Source: Chitinophagaceae bacterium UBA3961 (GTDB lineage Bacteria > Bacteroidota > Bacteroidia > Chitinophagales > Chitinophagaceae). From it: a stretch of DNA of 48,249 bases. The first letter of the stretch is position 1. The number at the start of each line of letters is the position of its first letter. This document shows, in pieces, positions 23,529-32,767 of the stretch. The stretch spans positions 1-48,249 of the forward strand of contig DGDD01000285.1 in assembly GCA_002385265.1 (NCBI GenBank), given 5' to 3'. The notes under the pieces were generated by a model, which was not told the DNA's origin, searched no databases, and was given only the letters and a program-made list of their open reading frames with translations. Both the position numbers and the translations under genes were made by a program.

Positions 23529-24620
23529 TTACCAAGAATTATTAGCTCCGCTTCCCGGGCGCTCGTTCCAAACCTGCTTCCAATTGCCTTTTACTTCTTT
23601 CAACGATATCTTCTTGATTTGAGCGTTGATGTTTTCGATTCGGTCCTTAAAAATGGGATGGGTGCTCAGAAACGCAGGAGGCTCTTCTCCCTTCGTTTCA
23701 CTGTTGAGGATTTTCATGAGATCCGCCATTCCATGTAAATCGATTCCGGATGCCGCCATTTTTTCCATTCCTTTATTATCGGCTTCCGTTTCCAATGAAC
23801 GCGAATAAGACAGCCCTTTTAGCGCCTCTCCCTGTTCGGCCATAAAAGCGATCATGCCTCCATCTGATCCGAAAAGAATCAACCAAAAAGCCTTTTGACT
23901 CAAAGATCGAAACAGGTTTCTTAAAGTATGGCGTTCTGAAATATGCGAAGATTCATGTCCCAACAAAGCAGCTAATTCTTCCGGCGTTTTTATCTTTTTC
24001 AACAACGCATCGTACACAACAATAGGGCCACCGGGAACTGCATACGCATTGAGAATAGGAGAGCGAACCACTGTTATTGACACAGGATAAGTACTATCGA
24101 AGGCCAGTGATTGATAGAAACGATTGATCCATTTAGTGGCGTCTTGATCAATAGCTTGACCACTGATCGACGATTTTCCCATCGCCTTCCCCAATTCAAT
24201 TTCTTGATCCTTGGGAAAGTTTCTTGCCATCCGATCTCCCAACCAAGGTAGCAAAAGAAAATAAGTAGCTGCAATAAATCCTATTACAATCACTCCAATC
24301 CAAACCAGTTTCGCCATACCTGAGCCCCAAACTTTGTGCGTTGTTGGATTGATGAATCTCTCATGTTTAAAAGCTCTTCTTATTTCAGCTATGGTTAAAG
24401 GTTCTGTAATAATAAGTTGCCCTGGTAAATTTTGATGCGTCAATTTTATTCCGGAGCCATAAGGTTCTATTGATGAAATTTCAGCACCAATCCAATTGAT
24501 ATCCGACTGCATGCCTTCGTTTACAATACGAATGGTAAGTGTTACTGAACTCACAAACAATTCGGCTTGGAATTGTTGTCCTGAAGCATTGATGTATTTG
24601 CCTGAATAAGGAGTCGCCAT
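23529..24620 (-). CDS. M48 family membrane metalloprotease
   Basis: This 363-aa protein is a zinc protease of the M48 (Ste24/HtpX/BepA-like) family. An N-terminal beta-rich domain (about 1-80, as found fused to M48 in many bacteria) precedes a transmembrane helix (about 103-125). The catalytic HESSH (222-226) and the third ligand region ETEAD (277-281) are intact, as is the AYAVPGGPIVVYDALL segment typical of the family. It lacks a signal peptide before the first domain, so that domain is probably cytosolic with the protease in the periplasm. Likely role: quality control of envelope proteins (inferred from family). Confidence 0.9.
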   Translation of the reverse strand: MATPYSGKYINASGQQFQAELFVSSVTLTIRIVNEGMQSDINWIGAEISSIEPYGSGIKLTHQNLPGQLIITEPLTIAEIRRAFKHERFINPTTHKVWGSGMAKLVWIGVIVIGFIAATYFLLLPWLGDRMARNFPKDQEIELGKAMGKSSISGQAIDQDATKWINRFYQSLAFDSTYPVSITVVRSPILNAYAVPGGPIVVYDALLKKIKTPEELAALLGHESSHISERHTLRNLFRSLSQKAFWLILFGSDGGMIAFMAEQGEALKGLSYSRSLETEADNKGMEKMAASGIDLHGMADLMKILNSETKGEEPPAFLSTHPIFKDRIENINAQIKKISLKEVKGNWKQVWNERPGSGANNSW

Positions 24621-24644
24621 ATTCGAAAATACTACTATTTTGGT

Positions 24645-25880
24645 TTACTCAATTACGCAGAGAGCGGATCGAGCTTTTTTGACCTGTCCTATATAATATT
24701 GGTCAACACTGATTCCTACAACTACAAATAATTTGTTTTGGATAATATCGAAGTATGTTACATGAATATCTTTGCTGCCAACAAATCCAGTTTTGAAGAT
24801 CCCTTTTCCACTAGCATCAACTTTGCCGATGGCATCATTCGAAGTTACATAGAACAATTCGCCATTGTCATTGGCTTTGATAACGTTAAAATTTAAGCTC
24901 TTGCTATAGTCGTCCAATAAAGTCCTTGGCACAACTGCTGTAATAGTATTGGTATTCACATTGAAAACATAGCTTGCCGCGTAGTATTCAGTATTGCTAA
25001 AGCTTGCGGGTAACGCTTCTACTAGCGTAATAACCAACTTTGTTAGATCCTTGCTGCGGTGAACGTATAAATTACCTTTTGGTGCATTGGGTGAGGTATA
25101 GGGAGCGCTCATGGCATTCGTTGCTGTTGCTGCAATTTGGAGTTTCGTTTCTGCATTCACAACTTTCATAGAATCCCCTGTGAGAATGAAAAGTAAAGGT
25201 CTTCCGGAAGCATCCAATCCAGCACCCTGGCATCTGCTCAAATCCTTTTCTATGCCGGAACTAATAAAGTATGTGATTCCTTTTTCCACTCCATTTACGC
25301 TGTAATAGGTATTTAAATTTTTTATAAATCCTCCATTCTGACTTTTGTAGGTTCCTGAGTAGTTAGTGGTTATATAGTCCCCGTTTGCATAGATTCCGTT
25401 TCTTTCATAGCTGTTCACATATTGCTTGCTGCTACCTTCATAGGTTAAGTTTGGGTTGTAATACCAAAGTGTGGTGCTCCCTTGTGGGTAATTGTAATAA
25501 TCACCGGGCTCCCCTGCTAATTTTGCTGAGAAATTCGGTGGTGTAGTAGGCGCCGCTAAACTGTCTCCGGTAGTAAAATGAAATGCTCTTCTATATCCTT
25601 TATAAGAAGTAAGACCTACACTGGTAGTTAGTGACGTGAAATTGTGGATCCATTCAACTCTATTGCTTCCATCCCATCCAATGGAAGCGGTATTTTGAAA
25701 ACATTTGTCCTCCTGATTCCAATTAAATACCTCTGCTATTTTGCGAACTCCTTTTCCCGAAATTACGAGGCTTATATCACTAGAATTTGGGCCTCCTGAA
25801 CCACTGTCAGATTTTTTTGAACAACTTAACAGAAACAAAGCCGCTACTATTAGGGTTAAGACTAAACTTCGAGTATACAT
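24645..25880 (-). CDS. Lipoprotein of unknown function
   Basis: I do not recognise this 411-aa protein beyond its lipoprotein signal (lipobox LLSC, Cys20) followed by a Ser/Gly-rich linker. The body is rich in Tyr, Asn and Thr with short repeated strand patterns (NANDNGELFYVTSNDAIGKVDASGKGIFKTG-like segments), suggesting a beta-propeller or similar fold that could sit on the cell surface. It ends ALCVIE with a Cys near the end. It is 24 nt downstream of the M48 gene's start region on the same strand and may be cotranscribed with it. Confidence 0.7.
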   Translation of the reverse strand: MYTRSLVLTLIVAALFLLSCSKKSDSGSGGPNSSDISLVISGKGVRKIAEVFNWNQEDKCFQNTASIGWDGSNRVEWIHNFTSLTTSVGLTSYKGYRRAFHFTTGDSLAAPTTPPNFSAKLAGEPGDYYNYPQGSTTLWYYNPNLTYEGSSKQYVNSYERNGIYANGDYITTNYSGTYKSQNGGFIKNLNTYYSVNGVEKGITYFISSGIEKDLSRCQGAGLDASGRPLLFILTGDSMKVVNAETKLQIAATATNAMSAPYTSPNAPKGNLYVHRSKDLTKLVITLVEALPASFSNTEYYAASYVFNVNTNTITAVVPRTLLDDYSKSLNFNVIKANDNGELFYVTSNDAIGKVDASGKGIFKTGFVGSKDIHVTYFDIIQNKLFVVVGISVDQYYIGQVKKARSALCVIE

Positions 25881-25931
25881 TCTATTTTGATTTCTCCAAA
25901 AATAGCAATCGAGACTTATTTCTGGATACCG

Positions 25932-26654
25932 TTAACTGGGTATATTCATGACTGTTGTGTTTAAGCTTATCGTATCGAATGTGATTAACTGTTCAAAATA
26001 TTGATTGGCGTCAATAATTTTTGAGCCCTTATTCCAAATTCCCGACTGACCGGCGTTGATAAAATTATCCGCAGGCCCTACCGCATTTACCATCATGGCT
26101 ATACATGAATGTTGCTCGGAAATCGCTTGCAGTTGAGCATGCGCATTTTTTACACCTGTTTCGGTTTTTGCTACAGATGCAAGATAAATATCTGTTGGAT
26201 GTTGAAATGCTGCTGTGGCGTGAACTGCTACTGATACTTCATAACAAATGGCCGGCGCAATATTGAATGCCTCGTTCAAATATACTTGTTGTGTTCCGGG
26301 GTCAAAGAATGGAACTTCATCGGCATGTAAATACTGTTTCTCATACAATTGCTTGGGCTTTGTTGGGTGAAAAAACAAAAGCCCGATACGCGGTTTCGAC
26401 TTTGTTTTTATCGGCAAACTGATTCCAATGATTTGATGCTGTTTTGTTGCGAGGTTTTGAAAGACATTTAGGCGAGTGTCGTTTATTTCAAACGCCAACT
26501 CTTTCGCTAATTCAGGTTCGTAATTCGTGATGGACAACTCAGGAAATATGATAAGGTCACTTCCTTCTGAGTATTCAATACAACGAATATGATGTTCGAT
26601 ATTCGTGTCAATGTTTCCTTTCTTGCTTTCCGTTTGGGCCAGTGTTATCTTCAT
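25932..26654 (-). CDS. Carbon-nitrogen hydrolase (nitrilase superfamily)
   Basis: The 240-aa protein hydrolyses or condenses C-N bonds of an amide or nitrile; the substrate is unknown. The Glu-Lys-Cys triad is visible: Glu39 in IIFPELSITNY, Lys106 in YEKQYLHADEVPFF and Cys137 in APAICYEVS. Length is slightly short for the superfamily (usually 260-300 aa). It lies 45 nt downstream of the DUF885 gene's stop, with a palindromic hairpin between them. No signal peptide, so cytosolic. Confidence 0.88.
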   Translation of the reverse strand: MKITLAQTESKKGNIDTNIEHHIRCIEYSEGSDLIIFPELSITNYEPELAKELAFEINDTRLNVFQNLATKQHQIIGISLPIKTKSKPRIGLLFFHPTKPKQLYEKQYLHADEVPFFDPGTQQVYLNEAFNIAPAICYEVSVAVHATAAFQHPTDIYLASVAKTETGVKNAHAQLQAISEQHSCIAMMVNAVGPADNFINAGQSGIWNKGSKIIDANQYFEQLITFDTISLNTTVMNIPS

Positions 26655-26668
26655 CTTTTATAAAGTTA

Positions 26669-26694
26669 AAAGCCACTTGAATTCAAGTGGCTTT
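26669..26694 (-). terminator. 26-nt palindromic hairpin between DUF885 and nitrilase genes
   Basis: AAAGCCACTTGAA is followed by its exact complement TTCAAGTGGCTTT. On the minus strand TTTTAACTTTA follows, a modest T-run. It is probably the terminator of the DUF885 gene, possibly leaky toward the nitrilase gene. Confidence 0.7.
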
Positions 26695-26698
26695 CGTT

Positions 26699-28390
26699 TT
26701 AAAATCGGTAGAATTTCCAATTGGTTTCAAAGTCTTTGGTCAAAGGTTGATTTTTCAAAAGCGCTCTCACCATTTCAACGGGCATGGAGTTTTCTTTCAT
26801 CACCGCATCGTGAAATTGTTTGTAGGTCATTTTCTTCGTATCAACCAATTCTCTTTTCAATTCAAAAAACTGCAACGCTCCAATCATGTATGCAATTTGA
26901 TACAAGGGGCCATAACCACCTGTAAAGGAGCGACGCACTTCACCTTCTGCATTGGCTCTCTCATGCCCTACACGGTCAACCAAGAAGTCAATGCATTGTT
27001 GCGGTGTCCATTTGCCTAAATGATAATTCAATGAGAAAATGATACGGGCACAGCGGTGCATTCTCCAAAATAGCATACCCACTCTGTCTTCTGCATTTCT
27101 AGGGAAGTTCATGTTCCATAAAATCATTTCCCAATACAAAGCCCATCCTTCTGTCCAGAACGGTGTATCGAATTGACGGTATACCCTAAATCGATTGTTC
27201 ATGTATTGTTGCAAGTGATGACCTGCAATTAATTCATGATGCACAGTTGCTCTAGAGAAATGTGGATTGTTTCCACGCATACTCATCAACTTGTCTTCAT
27301 GTTGCATGGTATTGGTAGGATAGGAGATCAGAATTTGTTCCCCTCCTAAAAAGAAGGGACTGGTGAGTTGGCGTTGTGGACTCATCATTCCCATACGCCA
27401 TGTTTCTTCTGCAATGGGAGGAATGGTGATGAGGTCGTACTTTTTCAAGAAAGCCAAACTTTGATTCATCAGATCTAGAATAGCTGCGGGTTGTTCGCCG
27501 GGAGGTACGTAGGAGTTTTTTACTTTTTCAAGTGCTGCTTTCCAATTATCGCCAAAGCCCAATTCTTTACTGGCTTTCAACATTTCTGCATCACACCAAG
27601 CAAATTCTTTATTCGCAATGGCTACTAACTCTTCAGCAGTATATGGAATCATTTCATAACTCAACTGTTCTTGTAGGGCCGCAGCTCCAATTGGATTGCC
27701 GATGATGCCGCTGCCATCGTCTTTTTGAGTGCTGACGGCAACATTGTTTTTTACCAAATTGGTATAGGCTTTCAGTAAGGAGTCTGTTTTTTGATAGGGT
27801 TTATCGGCCCACCACGTAAACATGGGATCGTATCCGAAGTAAAATTGGTAGTAAGATTTCAATGCATCTTGCATGCCCATCAATGCTTCAGTAGCTCGTT
27901 TGGCTTGTGCTTCGGGAAGTGCTTTGTTTTGTTTGGCTTGTTGAATTGCCGTTACAAGTTTGCCCTGCAAAGCAATTAGCTTACGTGCTTCTTGTTCGCC
28001 ATTAATAGTAGTACCTCTGCGGCGAGTTTGCTCTAAGGAATAGATTTCTGATGCAAAAGGAAACAATGTATTGAGAGACTCGTATTCTTTTGCAGATGAT
28101 TCCAATTCTTGCAATGAAAATTTCAAATCTCTTTTGAAAAGAATATAGTCTACTTGTCCTTCCTTACTGAGCTTATCAAAATTGATGGCGTCTAATTGAG
28201 AGAGGTAGGATTGATAAAAGGTTCTTAAGCGATTGGTTCTTTCGGGAGAGAGATTAATGGCATAGAAGCGAGTGAGGCTTCCGTAATCTGCTTGAAAATT
28301 CACCATCAAGTGATGAATTTCGCTGGTTTGTTGTGCTCTTGAACCAAAAGCAATACATAAAAGTAGTACTACAAGAACCGATTTTTTCAT
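26699..28390 (-). CDS. Secreted DUF885 family (zincin-like) peptidase
   Basis: The 563-aa protein has a signal peptide (to about residue 19, GSRAQ) and then a DUF885 domain over the whole length. The zinc-binding motif appears as HHELIAGHHLQ (related to HExxPGHH in the family, here Ala for Pro), and EGWALYWE supplies the third-ligand Glu region. The family includes predicted carboxypeptidase-like enzymes. It should act in the periplasm or outside the cell. An 8-bp inverted repeat lies directly before the start codon. Family assignment is firm; substrate unknown. Confidence 0.87.
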   Translation of the reverse strand: MKKSVLVVLLLCIAFGSRAQQTSEIHHLMVNFQADYGSLTRFYAINLSPERTNRLRTFYQSYLSQLDAINFDKLSKEGQVDYILFKRDLKFSLQELESSAKEYESLNTLFPFASEIYSLEQTRRRGTTINGEQEARKLIALQGKLVTAIQQAKQNKALPEAQAKRATEALMGMQDALKSYYQFYFGYDPMFTWWADKPYQKTDSLLKAYTNLVKNNVAVSTQKDDGSGIIGNPIGAAALQEQLSYEMIPYTAEELVAIANKEFAWCDAEMLKASKELGFGDNWKAALEKVKNSYVPPGEQPAAILDLMNQSLAFLKKYDLITIPPIAEETWRMGMMSPQRQLTSPFFLGGEQILISYPTNTMQHEDKLMSMRGNNPHFSRATVHHELIAGHHLQQYMNNRFRVYRQFDTPFWTEGWALYWEMILWNMNFPRNAEDRVGMLFWRMHRCARIIFSLNYHLGKWTPQQCIDFLVDRVGHERANAEGEVRRSFTGGYGPLYQIAYMIGALQFFELKRELVDTKKMTYKQFHDAVMKENSMPVEMVRALLKNQPLTKDFETNWKFYRF

Positions 28391-28392
28391 GA

Positions 28393-28421
28393 TGCGTTAG
28401 TTTGGTTAAATATAACGCATT
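28393..28421. promoter_or_regulatory. 8-bp inverted repeat at DUF885 start, possible operator
   Basis: ATGCGTTA (28393-28400) and TAACGCAT (28414-28421), 13 nt apart, 3 nt upstream of the minus-strand start codon. A -7-like TATATTTA lies inside, so a regulator bound here could block transcription; as RNA it could hide the ribosome site. Confidence 0.4.
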
Positions 28422-28441
28422 CTACGCAAGCGGTAAAACCA

Positions 28442-30463
28442 CTAGCGAATTAAAACGGTGGTTCCTTTCTTGAAAACGGGTGCTCCGGTGTCTCGGTCTA
28501 CATATTGTAAGGTCCAAACATATGTTCCCGTGGGTTGTGCATTGCCTTTGAGTGTGCCGTCCCATTTTTTCGTCCAGTCTTTGGTTTCGTAAATCAACTG
28601 ACCATATCTATTGAAGATTTTGAATACCAAATTGTCTGCTTTATAAGCGTTCAATGGGTAAAGAAAATCGTTCTTCGAGTCGTTGTTGGGCGTGAATGCA
28701 TTGGGCACTGCGATGATACAGGTATTAACGGCTTTGATGCTTACGATGCTGGTATCGAAGCAATTCAAACTATTGCCAATGATGAGTCTTGCTTTATAAA
28801 AAATCTCTTTGGTAGCCGTAGGTGCAGTATAGGTTTGTGCCGGTGGGTTTTGAAGAATGCTGGTATTTCCGTTGCCAAAATCCCAATTCCACGTGGTGAT
28901 CTTTCCGGTGCTTTGATCAACGAACACCGCTTCGTCTCTTGGACAAACTACTTCCGGATATTTGAAAGCGGCGTTGATACCATTGTCGAGATTAATCACT
29001 TTTATCACGGTGTCTACACAAACGCCATTCGATACAATTAACTGAATGCTTTTATTTCCGAATTCTGTATAGTATAAAGAAGGGTTTTGTAAAGTAGAAC
29101 TTAAGGTGTTGTTGGAGAACCAGGTCCAACTGGTAATTCCGTTGCCCCCGGGATGCGAAAGGTGAATGGTGTCGGTAATACATCCTAAGGCAGTTACATA
29201 ATTAAAATCAGCATTTACGGTATCTTTTGCGAGAAAAGCAATTGCTGAACCGGCGGGTGTTTGCTGCGCACAATCGTTGAGTATGGTATTGCCATCGGAG
29301 CCGGTTTGAAGCGTGAGAGTATAGGTGCCACCTACTTCAATAGCTTTACTGAGTGTAATTTGAATGGTTGTTGAAGCGGTATTGGTGCCACTGCAATTAC
29401 CTGTAGCGCTTACAACAGGAATTGTTTCAGGACCGGTCAATATAAAATCTGAACCATTTGCAGCAATAGAACTACAAAGGATCGGTTGTTTCATCACAAG
29501 GGTAAGTACTTTGGGGGCACAACCAATAGGTTTAATACTGTCTATTGGGGTAGGGGCTACCGGATAAACCACAAAGTCGATTTTCTCACCTACATTAATG
29601 GGGCGATCGCAATTGTCTAAGAGCGTATTTCCATCAGACCCATTTTTCATTGTGATGCTATAATTACCGGGAGTTAAAGGACCACTAATAGTGAGTACCA
29701 CAGAGTCCATATCAAATCCGGTATTGCAAGATGCTGCTTTTGCACTCACAATAGTTCCATTTGCAGGGCTTAGTTGGAAGTCGGAGCCATTAGCTGCCAA
29801 GCTGCTGCATTTCATTTTTTTGTTGAGCTTGACCCCGATTGTTAAACCACCGCAACCCGATAGAACTGATTGCAAAGCCGGTAGTTTTGGATCGGTAATA
29901 GAGGCCGTACCACCCTTGAAAGCGAGTTTGTATCCATTTTGTGATGGAGAAAAAGTTGTAAAGTGACTTACGAGCAACAAATATTCATGGTCCTTTTTCA
30001 AGGTAGGCATAGAACTAAAGGTGGGATAAGCATCTCCGGCACAATTGACCAATGTTGTTCCTTGGGCAGAAGCTCCTGTAATGCCCGGACGGCCCGACCA
30101 GTTGCAGGCTACAAATAAAGTACCGTTGGTAAAAACGGAGTTAGGGTCTAATCCGGTGATATCAAAAATTTGCCAATCGTAGTCGTCGGCTAAATCATTT
30201 GGAATGATTTCAAAACCTAAAGTGCCGGCTTGATAGCAAGTAAACTTGTACCAAAAAGGGTTTTGATCAGTGAGCGTAGCATTGGTGCATGGGCTTGGAA
30301 TGGTTTTACCTCCGCAATAGGGAACGGTGCTTTGGGTGAAGGTGTCGACCCCACAAACCGGAAAAGCGGTACTTGGGTTCTGTCCCAAATTTGTACAAAC
30401 TTGGGCACGGCTGTTATAGAAACTAAGGACTATTAATAAGAATATGGATATGCGTTTCATCAT
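28442..30463 (-). CDS. Type IX-secreted (type B) surface protein with PKD domains
   Basis: The 673-aa protein has a signal peptide (to about residue 21, SRAQ), a Cys-rich N-terminal domain (about 22-185), two tandem repeats of about 105 residues (near 190-410, each with SxxAANGSDFxL and SDGNTLLxDC motifs), PKD-type beta-sandwich domains (about 420-580, WNWDFGNGNTSI) and a final gliding-motility-associated C-terminal domain (AFTPNNDSKNDFLYPLN ... FKIFNRYGQLIYETKDWTKKWDGT ... GTYVWTLQY). That tail is the type B signal for type IX secretion and surface attachment. Paired Cys in the repeats suggest disulfides. Role is probably adhesion or gliding; no enzyme motif is seen. Confidence 0.88.
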   Translation of the reverse strand: MMKRISIFLLIVLSFYNSRAQVCTNLGQNPSTAFPVCGVDTFTQSTVPYCGGKTIPSPCTNATLTDQNPFWYKFTCYQAGTLGFEIIPNDLADDYDWQIFDITGLDPNSVFTNGTLFVACNWSGRPGITGASAQGTTLVNCAGDAYPTFSSMPTLKKDHEYLLLVSHFTTFSPSQNGYKLAFKGGTASITDPKLPALQSVLSGCGGLTIGVKLNKKMKCSSLAANGSDFQLSPANGTIVSAKAASCNTGFDMDSVVLTISGPLTPGNYSITMKNGSDGNTLLDNCDRPINVGEKIDFVVYPVAPTPIDSIKPIGCAPKVLTLVMKQPILCSSIAANGSDFILTGPETIPVVSATGNCSGTNTASTTIQITLSKAIEVGGTYTLTLQTGSDGNTILNDCAQQTPAGSAIAFLAKDTVNADFNYVTALGCITDTIHLSHPGGNGITSWTWFSNNTLSSTLQNPSLYYTEFGNKSIQLIVSNGVCVDTVIKVINLDNGINAAFKYPEVVCPRDEAVFVDQSTGKITTWNWDFGNGNTSILQNPPAQTYTAPTATKEIFYKARLIIGNSLNCFDTSIVSIKAVNTCIIAVPNAFTPNNDSKNDFLYPLNAYKADNLVFKIFNRYGQLIYETKDWTKKWDGTLKGNAQPTGTYVWTLQYVDRDTGAPVFKKGTTVLIR

Positions 30464-30476
30464 GATATAAGACCCG

Positions 30477-30484
30477 CAAAGGTA
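30477..30484 (-). promoter_or_regulatory. -7 box upstream of type B-sorted protein
   Basis: On the minus strand TACCTTTG followed by C matches TAnnTTTG, 13 nt before the start codon at 30463. The -33 element is only TTA at 22-nt spacing, so the match is partial. Confidence 0.4.
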
Positions 30485-30541
30485 CTGGTTTGCTGCCTTA
30501 CCTGTGTAAAGTAGGCGTTAAACCCGGTAAAGGCGGAAAAA

Positions 30542-31423
30542 TCATGCCAAACACTCTTCAATATTGCGGGTAATGGTTCCTACGATCTTTTCAAGTGGTA
30601 AATCGTTTTCGTCGCCACCGAAAGGATCCTCAATTTCTTCTGCTATGAGTTCCAGACTTGCTAACACAAAGAAAATGAACAATACCACCGGGATGGCCCA
30701 AAATTCTAAATTGAAAACATACCCAAAAGGCAGCGTTACGCTGTAGATAAAGATGAATTTCTTGATGAATACACTGTACGAAAGCGGAATGGGGGTGTTC
30801 TTGATTCGTTCGCAGGCCCCGCATGTATCGGTAAAATTATTAAGTTCATTGTTCAACATCAATAGCTGCTCGGGAGTAATGATGCCCTCTTGTTGTATAC
30901 GAAACAATCGTTTGGCGATAAGCATGGCTACTTGATTTGGCAAGTGTTTGCTGTAATCAAGGTTTCCGAGCTCCGGATGGGCTTCACTGTCTAATTCCAA
31001 TCGAGTTGTTTCGAGGGCCAAATGCGATTTTAAAATTTTTGCATAGAGTGGGATGGCTTTTCTGAAAAAATCGCGGTGCTCTTTGTGTGTGACCGGAATC
31101 AGCGCATTTATTTTGATGGCCATGTTTCGGCTGCTATTCACCAAGCCGCCCCATAATTTTCTTCCTTCCCACCAGCGATCATAAGCAGTATTGGTTCTAA
31201 ACACAAGCAACAAACTCAATACAAAGCTAAGACTTGTGTGTAGCAGACTTAAACTACGAAGGGGGTGATCTTTGGGAAGTTTCCAATGATACAATTCTAA
31301 CCAGGCTACCAAAGCCGTAAAGCCGGCCAGAATAAGCATGAATATAAAAAGCGTTTTAATGGTATCACCTCTATGCAGTTTAAAGATAAAATACCACCAT
31401 TCCTTAGAGTTGTAACTGATCAT
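30542..31423 (-). CDS. Bestrophin family anion channel
   Basis: From the ATG at 31423 the product is 293 aa (a TTG two codons upstream is an unlikely start). It belongs to the bestrophin/UPF0187 family of pentameric membrane channels. Visible features: ISYNSKEWWYFIFKLHRGDTIKTL at the N-terminus, hydrophobic helices near 27-45 and 60-80, the motif RTNTAYDRWWEGRKLWGGLVNSSRN, and the C-terminal EEIEDPFGGDENDLPLE stretch that forms the cytosolic gate. Prokaryotic members conduct cations or anions depending on the species. A TACCTTTG box lies only 3 nt before the ATG, so the mRNA may be almost leaderless if that box is used. Confidence 0.9.
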   Translation of the reverse strand: MISYNSKEWWYFIFKLHRGDTIKTLFIFMLILAGFTALVAWLELYHWKLPKDHPLRSLSLLHTSLSFVLSLLLVFRTNTAYDRWWEGRKLWGGLVNSSRNMAIKINALIPVTHKEHRDFFRKAIPLYAKILKSHLALETTRLELDSEAHPELGNLDYSKHLPNQVAMLIAKRLFRIQQEGIITPEQLLMLNNELNNFTDTCGACERIKNTPIPLSYSVFIKKFIFIYSVTLPFGYVFNLEFWAIPVVLFIFFVLASLELIAEEIEDPFGGDENDLPLEKIVGTITRNIEECLA

Positions 31424-31495
31424 ACCCAAAGGTAAAAAAATGCTTTGGTTTCTAAGATCGAAAATGCCGCAGTTACTTTCGAGGTCTTTTAAATC

Positions 31496-32596
31496 TTATA
31501 CTCTAAAAAATATTCTTTTCCGATACAAAAAATACAGCATGCCCCATTCCAACGCAAATACCAATAGCGATGCCAAAACAGCTGCCAGCAATTGAGGTGT
31601 GTGAATGTAAGAGAGTAGTTCAGTGCCAATAAAACTTACATAACCCGTAAACCAACGATGCCCTACAATTTCAAAGAAGAGATAAATGAACAACGAATTC
31701 ATGCCCACTACCTGAACAAATAAAAGGTATTTATTGTGCCCTTTAATATCGATCCACCAATAAAAGAAAACCATGATTAATAAACACCATCCCAAGGAAG
31801 CTACTGTAAAAGAGCTGGTCGCAATTCGTTTGATGATGGGAGTGATGTGTGCCCAATCTAAGCTGAAGCCTACTATTAAGCAAACAATGCCTGCTATAGC
31901 AAATTGTTTGAGTGCTTTGCTTTCATCTTGAAGTAAAAGTTTACCACATACAGCTCCGGCAATGGTATGAACGGCAGTAGGAATGCAATTAATGGCCACC
32001 CAGCCTCCTTGATTTATTTTTCGCATCAAAATCCAATCCATATAGTTCCCGAAATTGTGCTGATCTGTAAAGGGCTGATCAAAGCCGGGAATATTGGTAA
32101 ATCGGTACAATGCTTCGGTTAATAATAATAATCCGATTGACACTAGTATCTGATTTACAATTGAAAACTCGAAGATCAAAAATGCTACTAGCGTGGTAAA
32201 CGATAGCTGTGTTAGAACATCCCACAATTCAAAACTCAGGCCTGTTTTCCGAACAGCATAATCCAATACACCCCAGAAAAATAACCAACCACTTCGTTTC
32301 AATACTTTTTTAAAGGAATCGCCCCAACTCATTCCTTTTTGTTTTTGTGTATGTAGAGAATAGGCGAGTGCAGTTCCCGACATGAACATAAATGCCGGTT
32401 GTATCAGATCCCAAAAACGCAGACCATTCCAGGGATGATGGAAAAGCTGTTCTAATGGTGCGGCCATGAATGTGCCTGAGCCGGCTGTTGCTAAGTGTTC
32501 ATACAAGCCGGTTGCCTCTAATGCCAATAACACCATGATCCACCCTCTCATGGCATCGAGAGCAAGCGACCGTTTGGGTAGTGAAGGAGCTGTCAT
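31496..32596 (-). CDS. HGSNAT/DUF5009-like multi-spanning acyltransferase
   Basis: The 366-aa polytopic membrane protein (about ten helices) has the N-terminal signature RSLALDAMRGWIMVLLALEATG and, later, FWDLIQPAFMFMSGTALAYSL typical of the heparan-alpha-glucosaminide N-acetyltransferase and DUF5009 families, which move acetyl groups across membranes to amino sugars. The expected His of the catalytic region may be in PLEQLFHHPWNG. In Bacteroidota such genes are often linked with glucosamine or chitin-type sugar use. Here an AraC regulator lies upstream on the same strand. Acetyl acceptor is unknown. Confidence 0.8.
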   Translation of the reverse strand: MTAPSLPKRSLALDAMRGWIMVLLALEATGLYEHLATAGSGTFMAAPLEQLFHHPWNGLRFWDLIQPAFMFMSGTALAYSLHTQKQKGMSWGDSFKKVLKRSGWLFFWGVLDYAVRKTGLSFELWDVLTQLSFTTLVAFLIFEFSIVNQILVSIGLLLLTEALYRFTNIPGFDQPFTDQHNFGNYMDWILMRKINQGGWVAINCIPTAVHTIAGAVCGKLLLQDESKALKQFAIAGIVCLIVGFSLDWAHITPIIKRIATSSFTVASLGWCLLIMVFFYWWIDIKGHNKYLLFVQVVGMNSLFIYLFFEIVGHRWFTGYVSFIGTELLSYIHTPQLLAAVLASLLVFALEWGMLYFLYRKRIFFRV

Positions 32597-32767
32597 GTTG
32601 GAAAGTAATTAATAGTTAACATTTAATAATTAAGAATACTGGCACTTTTCATTGTTTTGCTTAGCTCAAGTAAACTTCGGTGGTTAATTGTAGCGATAAT
32701 ATTTCTCTTTCCCGGCCTCGCTTTTTAAAGCCCCATTATTAATTATTACTTCTTAATTCTTAACTTC

